Both the position numbers and the translations under genes were made by a program. 64,000 bases of DNA from Polytrichum commune. Lineage: Eukaryota; Streptophyta; Polytrichopsida; Polytrichales; Polytrichaceae. Of this stretch, positions 54,428-64,000 are shown in pieces. The notes under the pieces are model-generated. The model was not told the DNA's origin, did no database searches, and saw only the letters and a list, made by a program, of their open reading frames with translations. The stretch spans positions 33,255,180-33,319,179 of the forward strand of contig OX485808.1 of assembly GCA_950295325.1 (NCBI GenBank), read 5' to 3'. Each line of letters opens with the position of its first letter. The first letter of the stretch is position 1.

Positions 54428-56396
54428 TGTAAAACCACTTTTTGGGCTATCGCCTAGTCGAACGAAGCAATTTCAAAATTTTGATGAGATTCATCCGGCT
54501 ATTGGCCACTGAAGACAAGTCAGTGTGAAAACGAATGGCTATCGCCGTGGTGGAAGCGGTTACTAGGCTAACCGACTGTCTCTCTCCCTCGGCACTATGA
54601 GGAGAGGGCAGCCTAGGAAGAATTGAGGCTATTTTCCAATTTAGAAATCAGGCATAGTCTCGTAGTGCAAGCAATAGGCTAGAGGATGCACCAACACTCA
54701 GAGATTGAGGTTGGGTGGCTAATAGACAACCCCAAGTGAGATGCTTGTGGGCTTAGAAGTAGAATTTTCAGAGCCGAGTGATTCGGACTCTGGTAGTTTT
54801 TGAACTGTGACATTGAAGTGAAATATAATATCAGTGCTATAATCTTGATGAGTTTGGAGTGCAAGTAGTGTCGTGTGTATGAGCAATTGTCTTGAAATGG
54901 AATGTTGACATGAATCGGTAAGAACTTGATAGTCGAATGTGAGTCAGGCGAGTGATTGGGTGAGAAGTATACAGCAGAGAAAGAGCGAAGTTATTTCGTC
55001 GAAAGAGGAGGTGAAAGACATATCGGGCGATAGGCCGGCAGTGGAAAAGAATCGGAGTTGAGTATGCGAGAGTAAGGTCTGAGAAAGTGGCATTGTTTGG
55101 AAGGAATGGCAGTAACTGATTGAGGGCAATATTCATCTGAGGGAAAGAGATTGGGCCACTAGGAAGTATGAACTTGAGTCAATTTCATGAGCCGAGCGCA
55201 GTGGCAGGGAGTGAATTCTAGAGCGTGCACAAAGATTGGCATTGTCGAAGGCCAGGATGTAATCCAAATTCTTAAGGGCAATAGCCGAGAGAACATTGAG
55301 AGGTCTGAAAGATAAGAGCAGTTGTGCAGGCTGTGAGAGCCTTAGGCCATTGTCGAAGAGCGTTAATCAGGCTATGACCAGAGAGACAGAGAGATAAAGC
55401 ATTGGCGATGGACGGCAACCAACTCGCCATTACCCGAGAGGCAGAGAGGTAAAATTGAGATGAGTCGCCTGAGAGGGGCGATCGCCTGGTATTGAGTAAG
55501 ATATTCAAATTAGGCTAAAGCGGAGAGTGGCAAGTAGTCAAAGTGAAGACTGTGAAGGTTGAGAGGCCTGGGATGGGCGAGACAACCTCCGAGAGAGACT
55601 AAGTGGCCATAGCCAGGTCCGAGGTAGGAAGCCTGAGAGACGAGAGTAGTCATTACCCGGCAGTACCGAGGTAGGATATCGCCAGAGCAGACCCTGTTTA
55701 GAGAGGGAGAGATGAAGGCAAGGCGTCAGTAGCTGGTAGGCCATAGGCTGACAGGCTTTACCTGAGGAGGAGGAGACGTTACCAGCAAAGAGTAAGGTGA
55801 ATTCTTGTGTAAGACTGAGTAAAATTAACAGATTAAAGCCTTAACATAGGATATCGCCTAGCTTACTATGCATTGCTTTCTGTATTGACAATGTGGGTGA
55901 ATTTTGAGATGAGTAGCCAGGTACACCGGAAGAACAAGATGATGGCTACTGGTTCCGCGACACGAACATGATGGTTGTAAGTTAACCGAAGAATTAATTA
56001 AATCGTTGAATTACGCAAATGTGCATTCAAATGAGCAAAGACTATGCGGTTACCAAGACATTACCCCGGACTTTGTCCAGATTATGAGCCATTGACAATT
56101 TGCCGAGCTTTTGAGCTTCATAACTGACATAGGTCGAAAACCATAGAGTGATAGAACACTTTCCTTTGAGATAGGACAGACAACACTCACGACTGAACCT
56201 ACACATATGAATCAATAAGGATGGGAAATGAGGAAATAAGTTAAGATTGGAGAGCATAAACAATGAGAATCACCCATAATGTTATTAAGAACCTTAAACC
56301 AATGTGACATTAACCCTTATAGACACTATCTCAGTCTTCCTGGAGACTTTGTTCCCTGGGTTTTGTTGTTTTGAGCCATAGCAAAAACTTACTACA
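54428..56396 (+). repeat. 3' LTR of the Ty3 element
   Basis: 1,969 bp, TGTAAAACC to TTACTACA, no difference seen from the 5' LTR. Followed by AGACG, the right target duplication. Confidence 0.97.
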
Positions 56397-56428
56397 AGAC
56401 GTAGTTCCCGACAATCGAGGAATGCTCT

Positions 56429-56583
56429 GGGAGCGTCGGGAACGAGGGAGTGCCCAGGGGAACGCGATGGGAGCGTCGGGAATGAGGCATCGCCCAAGGG
56501 AGCGCGATGGGTGCGTTGGGAATGAGGTAGAGCCCATGGGGATGTTATGGGAGCCTCAGGAGCAAGGGAACATCCGGGGAACC
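56429..56583 (+). repeat. 40-bp GC-rich minisatellite
   Basis: GGGAGCGTCGGGAACGAGGG and the following 20 bases repeat at 56,429, 56,469, 56,509 and 56,549 (last copy partial). Forty is not a multiple of three, so the overlapping frames at 56,294-56,674 (-) and 56,371-56,586 (+) are by-products. Confidence 0.92.
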
Positions 56584-58119
56584 TGAAGCAACCTGAAAGA
56601 GGATACTTCGCTTCACTCCTTAGGTTAGGGATTGCATCGACACAAGTCACAAGATAGGTTATGATATGCAACAATAGGGTTTTCTAGAACTAAAGAGCTA
56701 AGGTGTGACATTCATGCAACTGGTCAAGGAACGGGTTACACCGTCTTAGGTTGGGAGACCCTTAGGACCATGGAGGTGACCTCAACATGAGGGAGGCAAA
56801 AGAGGTTCTCTCGTTGCAAAAGTTAGGGGACCATGGTAGAGAAATGTTGTTTTAATATAGTTTCATCTTTTGTATTTTGTGGGTTACATTTAATTTACAT
56901 TTAAGAGGAAAGAAGGGAGGAAAAAGAGCAAAAGGTAATACATCCACACCTACCTTTTTTGGCCTTCTATTAAAACAAAATCAACGCATCCACTTTTTGG
57001 TGCATGATCACTCCCCTTGGCTCATGTTCCATTTACACCTAGTGAGGGGCCCCAAAGGCTTTAAATTTTACATTTTTAGAAAAATCTCACCATGGAAGTC
57101 TGACCATGGAAAAAGGCCATTTGACATGGGACAACTTTGTGGTTCACGATGTAAACAAACCCTAAATTAAAGTATTCCTACCTCAATTTTAATCATATAA
57201 TTATTTCCTAAAATTTTCCACATGGGAATCTTAGGTCATGTTTACATTAACGACCATGGACCTTGAACATTGCTCTCTCTCATTGCTTGAGAAATGAGTC
57301 CCACTTTGTTCTTACAAACGGTCATAAAAAATAAGAGTGGCCATGCTAACAAATGAATGTTAAAGTAACAAGGAAGTGACATGGCTTAAAAAGGTATAAA
57401 GTTTGATGGTCACCCGGATTTTTGACAAGATAACCCAAATAGGTTGTCTAAGGCCAAAAATGAAGGTCACCATGTCAGGAAAAAAAATCTATTCTCACCA
57501 ACTCCATGTTTTAAATATATCATTAACATTAACACTATATTCAATAATTTGAAATTATCTCAAGTCTCAATTTAAATTACCACTCTTGAACACTCCATAA
57601 TATTGGGCAAACATCATCAAATGAGATTCATATGTTTTCCTTCATTCATGGTTTCCAAGCAATGAACAATGCATTTGTGCCTACCCAAACCGGAGAGAAA
57701 CTTGAATCAACATCCCATTTAAAGGACTTTTTGGTGTCCCATCTAGTGTAATGACAGAGAGTGTCCACATACTTTTCACAAGGACATAAATATTCCACTT
57801 GAATTTGATGAAAATGTGGATAAGTTGGCACAAAATTTGGCTCTGACAAAGCTCTCACCAATCAAATGGGTTTGGAAAACTCTTCATCCTAAGACATAAT
57901 AACACCATGTAGCCTTCATGACAATCCATTGCCACTTGGAAATGATGGTTGTGGACGATCACACAATGGATTGGTGTATGACACCTCCATATCAAATTCC
58001 TCATTAATATCTCCATTGCAAAACTACATGGCTTGAAATTGCAAAATTGTGGCCCAACTCTATGGCCAAAATCCTTGTTTTAACGTGTTGAAGTTTTATA
58101 TGTCAGATTTCTTGGATTA
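56584..58119. other. AT-rich intergenic DNA
   Basis: No gene recognised. Around 57,140-57,165 the sequence ends GATGTAAACAAACCCTAA, which looks like a Tourist-type MITE end, but I did not find its partner. Confidence 0.45.
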
Positions 58120-58528
58120 CATTAGGGGAGGAATGAACTCAAAAGGTGCTCGCGAGTTTGGTCACACAAAAGGATTTTCTCTAATATTTTGTCTTCAAAA
58201 CTCAAATGAAAATGAGGTTCGGCTCAAAGGTACTAGAAATCAAAACCACTAAACTATTGACAGGTTAGTGTGTGGACTTGTCATGGTGTAGTCCTCTAGT
58301 ACTTGTGATGTTACCGTGACCTCCACTATGTACTTCTGGAGTCACATCGGCAAGGTTGAGTACGCTAAGCACGACTCCATTGGCTTGGACCCATGGTCCA
58401 AAACCATGTGGCACCTTATGTGGCATGTGAGCTCGTGGGTACGCCCTTGTACTACGGGGCTTATTAAGAATCTATTTTTTTGGTTATTACAAGGGCAACA
58501 ACCTTTTGAGTACATTCCTCCCCTAATG
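58120..58528 (+). mobile_element. MITE family E, copy 2
   Basis: 409 bp, ends CATTAGGGGAGGAATGAACT and the inverted AGTACATTCCTCCCCTAATG. Same orientation and interior as the copy at 39,145. Confidence 0.85.
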
Positions 58529-61500
58529 AGAAGCACACTTTCCCAATATGGTATCAACCATCCATATTGTCCACACACAACTTCAGTGTTGTCTTCTTCA
58601 TACAAACCTCCCCGGTATTTGACAAATCCATAAATCCCCTTAATAATCTCTTCCTCATTTTTTACAAAATCCGGTTTGCAAGGTTAAGGCTCGCTACCAA
58701 GCAACATTGCTTTGTTATATTCATTTCTTTTCCAAATCAAGATACCTTCAAGTGAGCTTTAATCGGGTGTGGTGCAAAGAAGTTTGTATTACATTTCAAG
58801 GAGATCACCATCACGCATATGAAACCAAAATGATTAAGATTTGGTATATTCCACAAGACGGTCCTTGACATCAACATTATAAGGTTTTATAAAAGCCTTA
58901 AAGTTAGGAACCTCTTCAACCAAATGAAGAATCACCGGGACAATATCCAAATCCATGTAACATTTAATGATTAATGGTACGGATGGGAAATCTCATTCAT
59001 GCAACTTCATGCTTCAACGTTCGAAACATGCAACAATATCGTCATGTGTATGCCTAACCATCATAATTGACACATAAACCTTCTTGAAAATGCCCTATGC
59101 CACCAATAATGATAAAAATAATTGAATACAAGTCTACATTTTTTGTCCTTTTCACAATTGTCCATTTGCATATGTAGAATTGGGGGCAATGATGTTTTAC
59201 AAATTTCACTTCCTACTAGAAGTGCTTTGTAAAGACGTGTGGTCCTCGAATTCTCAGACAATCGTCTTGAGGAAATGACAAAAGCCTTCTTCAAATCCCA
59301 AAGCAAACTTTGCAATTGACCCAACGGTGTGATTGGAATCCATGGGATAAAAATCAAGGGCATACTGGGTGTAGTTGCCATCCATATGATCACGCACAAT
59401 CATACATGTACATGTAAAGCAAGGTAATTTATACTATCATCTACATAAGAAAACAATCCTTTTGAGGTTTAGACCTTAAGGCATAAACCATACTCTCAAG
59501 ATGTTAAAAAAAACAAAGGCAATTATGAGCAAACCCAACAATTTAGGCCGGACGACCAAAACGTTTTCCAAACAATTTTTGAAATTATTAAGCATTACCA
59601 ATAATGTTTTTGGTTTGACCGCTTTGAACCATGCACATATTTTGCACAAAAATCAGGGATTTTACGTGTGAGAAAAGTATGTAGTCTAAATAGACCATCG
59701 ATGACTTTATCCTTATGCATATACCATAGGTACACAGTCTTTGCTTAATCCATTTTGTCATGAATAAAAGGTTATGACCTTAAATGCCTGAATAATTGAC
59801 AATGCCCTATTTTTGTAGTAGTTATGATGATGGACCTCAATTGTTGCTTATGACTTTGATTTTAATTGAAACTCAATTCCAAATCATACCTATTACACCA
59901 TGTTTGTTAATTGTGTCTTCAAAATCTCCAATTCTTTAGTTTTATGTAAGATTTGAATGGAAAGAATACTTCCTCGATGAGCAACCATACAAATTCTCCA
60001 CAACCGATATAAAGCTTTGAAATTGAACTCCTCCAATCTAAAAGTTTCCAATTCTTTGATTGGCTCTTTAGAAAAACAAGTGCATCACAATAAACTACAA
60101 AACACGTCTTTCAAGCGGATTATACTTTGGGCAATAACTTGATCATAGATTCTCATAATGCTAGATTTTATAATATTATTCAATTATATGGTTTTGTTCC
60201 ATTCCATATTTAGCATTTGATATGGGCCTCCACTATCTTATCTTCATGGGAAGAAATTTAGAAAATAGGAAAAAATTGACACCGGTACAAAATAATGAAT
60301 AGTGCCGGTATGAACAATAAGAATATTGTGATTAGTGTTGGTATTTTCAGTGATAATGTTGTTATGAATAGTACTTTTAGTGAATAATACTAGGATGAAC
60401 ATTGTTTCCTATGAATAGTGCTAGAAGTATGACTCCACCCAAATTTTCAAGTGCCAGCTTGAATGTATGAATAGTAAACGGATATTCTTACTTTGTTCCG
60501 GACCCTATATAATATTATTGACATATGCCAAGCAGAGTTCGGGAAGTTTTTGAAGCCTTAGTGGCTAATTGCCGGTAGTTGCTACGAAGGGTCGGATTTT
60601 TTTTCCAATTCACATCGGCAAGAGCCGGTCTTTTGTAAAATCAATCGGCCAATTGCCTATATTTTCATATTTTCATTGGCCAATATCCGATTAAATGGAA
60701 TTCATATCGGCACTAATTGTTTAAAAAATGTATGAAAAGTTATTAGAAATCATTTCTTAGGTCAAAATCTTGAATAAGTGAAAAGAAAGGCATGTTCAAA
60801 ACTTTAAATTTGAAGAGTTAATATCCTTGGCAGGAATTGAACCTAACAATGCCTTCACCGCTTGAAGGCCAAGGGTCCCCCAATTCTTCATAGAAGCAAT
60901 TGGATTTGGTCATGAAAAGGTTGCATAATTCAAAAAGTTTGAGGTTTAGGGTACTTCCTCAAGTGCATCATCAGATGCCCCAGACAAATAACGCTATGAA
61001 TGCTTCCGGCTGAAATCCAGTAACTCACAAGAAGAATCGGCTACATTTCCGGGACATTTTATGGTCCATCGACTAATTGCCGGAGGATTGAAATTACAAT
61101 CGGATTGCCATCGGATGGTTGGAAATTTGGACCGGCCATGAGGGGAAATCCATTGGCTGATAATGAACTAGCCGTCGGTTTTCCCCGAACATAGATGCCA
61201 AGGTCATGAAACTGACCCACATGACTAAACAATATTATGTTCATATGTGCTAAACTAATGGTTGTTAAGCATGCAAACTAAACATAGTTGTCTCTAATGA
61301 TCGATTTACATATTTGTGCCATGCATGACATTGGCGGTACAAAATCTTTTGCATAATCTTGTACAAGCAACATGAGGAAGTTGGGTAGACACTCCGCATG
61401 TAGGCGATTTGAAGGTGAAGCATTATCAAGTGTCGAGGTTGTAGCCACACCTGCATCATTGCTCAAACCCTTATCCTCTTATCATTTTCGTAACATTCTC

Positions 61501-62039
61501 CATTATTAGATCTTTTGTACTCGAATCCCAAATGGTATAATCAGTAGTAGTTGCTTTAACAACATCATTCAAATCGTCTCGGACCAAGAAACAAAGTCTG
61601 TGAAGAATGTGACCATTCTCAATCCCAAATCGTAATCATGCGTAGACAGAGGAAGTTCAAAATTGCCGTATACATACATGAGACTATGATGTAGTCTATG
61701 AACTGAATGCATACTCTACTTAATGACAATCATTTTTTTGTATATCAAAGTTTCAATTCGGGGTCCCACACACATGCGGCTCCAAATTCAAAGCAACAAT
61801 GCAACCCCTCCCCTCCTCCCCCCCAGAAAAAGAAGCACTATTTTGAATGTCAACTTTACACACATGCTACCTGAAGCAATGGTCAGAAATCTTGTTTCTC
61901 CTTGACCTCAATATGTGGCCACGCTAAAGTTTCCAAAACGCGATCTGCATGGATAGGAAAGCCAACCCTAGGGATCGGGAAGACATAGGGACCAGCTTCG
62001 CAACAAACCGCAGCAGCTACAAAGGTACATTCTCTTGGC
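58529..62039. other. AT-rich intergenic DNA
   Basis: No gene or complete element recognised. 60,290-60,430 repeats ATGAATAGTGC-like words. 60,560-61,190 is rich in CGGC, ATCGG and GCCAATTGCC words. A C-rich run (CCCTCCCCTCCTCCCCCCC) at 61,806-61,824 could form an i-motif or G4 on the other strand. Confidence 0.45.
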
Positions 62040-62585
62040 ATGAGTGTCCAGGGAGGTTTTTGGACATAACCAGTCAAAATCCTGGTGTTTCCAAGTCCAA
62101 CCGGTTACATGTTGTGATCTTTCGGATATTTTTTCGAGCATCGTCACCCATCCCAGATTGAATTGAAAATCGGATATAGAGTAGTTAAGTTCAGTCTGGA
62201 GTTGCCCCATCCATCTGCACAATGGATGAATTGAACTACTCTACATCCGATTTTCAGTGAAAGCCCTGCAAAACTTAGTTGTTTTGCAGTGGACGAGCTG
62301 CCTTGAACTGTAGTGACGGGAGAATAAGACAAGCGAATTAATCTACCCGGGGAAAAAAATGGGGACACTGGTTTTGCCCTAACGTAAAGAGGGAGGGATG
62401 TTTTAGGAGAGTTTGAGAAGTAACCGGCTGAAGCTCCTCAGGTGTCGGAAAATTACCCCGAAGAAAATTACCTTGAATATGCAATGACGGGTGGGGCACC
62501 TAAACAATCTGTGACTTGAACTGAACTGAAAACTGATGAATAGCATTAGAGCATCAGTTCAGGGTGCCATCATGGGTGGTGATTA
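62040..62585. repeat. AACCGGTT-family repeat fragment and hairpin
   Basis: 62,045-62,115 matches the foldback element at 38.1 kb (GTGTTTCCAAGTCCAACCGG, then CATGTTGTGATC). An imperfect hairpin at 62,165-62,256 pairs GAAAATCGGATATAGAGTAG with CTACTCTACATCCGATTTTC across about 35 nt. Confidence 0.6.
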
Positions 62586-63084
62586 GGGCCACTCCACACA
62601 CGAGCCAAGAGCTGTGACCATGAGATTGTGAGAGCCCAAAAGAAAGTGTCCAAAAGCCGTCCCAACACACCTCCAAATTCATGTCGTGTGGTCACGGACC
62701 CTCAAGTGAACTGTGAAGTCATATGTGACCGGGCCCTCAACCAAATGCTATTTCAATGAATTTCTATTCATGTGGGTCTTCACGCATGATGAAATAGAAT
62801 ATATCAATGGTTGTGAGCGTTCGGAGTGCCATGGTCTCCCGGTCTTGTGTCAGGCCTACCTCCAAGGGGTGGTTTTTGAAAATAATCCAAGTGACCATGA
62901 AACATGATCCATTCGATGCCACGTAGGAGTCCATGTAGACTTTGCATCCCTCTTGCATTCACGTACTCCGTTGGTCCCTCAAGCGTAGTGTGAAGCAAAC
63001 TTGTTCCAGCTCTGCCCTTTCCACCAACGAGAGTGCTCGGAGTGAAATGGTCACGGGCTCTCAGTCTCGTGTGTGAAGTGGCCC
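62586..63084 (+). mobile_element. MITE family A, copy 4
   Basis: 499 bp, ends GGGCCACTCCACACACGAG and CTCGTGTGTGAAGTGGCCC, TTA on both sides (62,583-62,585 and 63,085-63,087). Confidence 0.93.
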
Positions 63085-63520
63085 TTAGAATGAGGCATAT
63101 TATCTAAATTCCTCGAAAACAATTGGTAATTCTCCTGAAGCCTTGAGCTTCAACCATATATTTCTCAAGCTCCACCAGTTCATCTGTTACTTGGCATGTA
63201 TGTAATGGGCGGCTAAATCAACAACAAGGCCACCATGAGCTTCCGGCACACATCCCCAGCCTCATCCTGCAATTCCTAAACACAACTAGCTTCCGCTACA
63301 AGTCCAGTGAACTCGGGAGCAGTGATCGTGGAGTTTTTGGGGCATAATCGGTTGAGATCCTAGTGTTTGCAAGTCCAACCGGTTACATGTTGACATCCTT
63401 CGGTTTTCCTTGATTTATTTGAGGCACATTTTATAAATTCCTCTAAAGCGATCGGTAATTCTCCTGAAGTCTTGAACTTCAACCGGTTATGTCTCAAACT
63501 CAACCGGTTCATTTGTAACT
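63085..63520 (+). repeat. AACCGGTT-family repeat fragments
   Basis: 63,110-63,200 and 63,335-63,515 resemble the right arm of the 38.1 kb foldback (GGTAATTCTCCTGAAG, TTGAACTTCAACCGGTTAT, CTCAACCGGTTCAT). Confidence 0.6.
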
Positions 63521-64000
63521 AATAGTCTCCCCACACCTGCTGGTGGTGAGGCCAGTCGGCGACTCCCACCAACATGGTTGAAGTTTTTATTAGCTTTATA
63601 GAAGTGGTAGCGACTGGTCGCATCGGTCTTGCCACTCGCTCGTCCGCTGCTGTGATTGGTAATTTCACACGCCAAATAATTTTGTACTATTATATTATCT
63701 CGAGTGAGATACTTTCGCACTTTTGGATAGTTTCAAGCGAGATAATTCACTATGTTTTCACTTAGCGGTGAGTGAGTTTACAGAGTGGCCACGAATTCAT
63801 ATCTCTCTATAACTACACTAAATATGATATTTAGGCAAAGCTTACTATGTGGACGCAATGCTATATTTATTTACTGTACATCTCATATGTTACCAACAAG
63901 TGTTAAATTGATAGTTTGGACATTATAAAACATTGGTAACCTTACTTGGTAAGAATTTATTTCATTAGTAAAAGGATATAGCAATGTGTAAATCCAAATA
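63521..64000. other. Intergenic DNA at the right edge
   Basis: Short frames on both strands (63,487-63,720 - and 63,574-63,765 +) overlap and show no recognised domain. Nothing else seen. Confidence 0.45.

Larger units (their letters stand above)
41472..56396 (+). mobile_element. Complete Ty3-type LTR retrotransposon, 14,925 bp
   Basis: Bounded by two 1,969-bp LTRs and a perfect 5-bp duplication AGACG (41,467-41,471 and 56,397-56,401). Order: LTR, PBS, two small ORFs, gag, protease, RT, RNase H, integrase, spacer, 963-codon ORF, LTR. RT before integrase defines Ty3. The integrase tail (DSRFQKFPGKFKIRWQGPYKVV, with no chromodomain) and the tRNA-Asp-type PBS suggest the non-chromoviral OTA side (Athila/Tat, or the Phygy/Selgy lineages known from non-seed plants). 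The lineage is not settled. Identical LTRs mean recent insertion, yet gag-pol carries three in-frame stops. Confidence 0.97.

Noticed and set aside
56294..56674. 126-codon minus-strand frame with apparent SRSLG/SPWALP repeats
   Set aside because: Generated by the 40-bp minisatellite and spanning the LTR junction. A 40-bp period would shift frame at each unit, so it cannot be a protein repeat.

Overview
This is nuclear DNA of a land plant. The evidence is a Ty3 retrotransposon whose primer-binding site is of the plant tRNA-Asp type, a decayed Ty1/copia element, many short inverted-repeat elements with 3-bp TWA target duplications (PIF/Harbinger/Tourist type), nested Mutator-like elements, and plant-like introns and TATA boxes. 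The AT-rich, gene-poor background and a fungal-type HsbA-like gene make a non-seed plant (bryophyte, lycophyte or fern) my best guess. The species is not determinable from the sequence.

Layout. 1-7 kb: non-coding DNA with a ~1.1 kb palindrome (1250-2345) and a GC-richer island (2747-3477) that looks like exons of an unidentified minus-strand gene or captured gene fragment. 7.15-9.27 kb: the only convincing cellular gene, a minus-strand secreted protein of three 167-residue HsbA-like repeats, with a candidate promoter and 5' UTR intron. 9.5-17 kb: AT-rich DNA with several tandem arrays and one MITE. 17.6-20 kb: a truncated Ty1/copia pol on the minus strand. 20.9-28 kb: tandem arrays and MITEs. 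28.1-31.2 kb: a 107-bp tandem array split by a stack of nested transposons whose order can be read from target duplications. 31.7-32.6 kb: a 173-bp satellite. 33-41 kb: relics and more MITEs.

41,472-56,396 is a complete 14,925-bp Ty3-type LTR retrotransposon. It has two 1,969-bp LTRs in which I see no difference and a perfect 5-bp target duplication (AGACG), so it inserted recently. Its order is LTR, PBS, two small unknown ORFs, gag with four zinc knuckles, protease, RT, RNase H, integrase, a ~0.96 kb spacer, an intact 963-codon ORF of unknown function, LTR. The gag-pol frame has three in-frame stops and no frameshift, while the extra ORF is open. This suggests a copy mobilised in trans or an unusual expression mode. 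56.4-64 kb: a 40-bp minisatellite, further MITE copies, and long stretches with nothing recognisable.

The genes do not form a pathway. The window is one small secreted-protein gene in a transposon-dominated landscape. The most interesting items are the triple HsbA-like gene, the Ty3 element with its extra ORFs, and the dated insertion stack at 28-31 kb.
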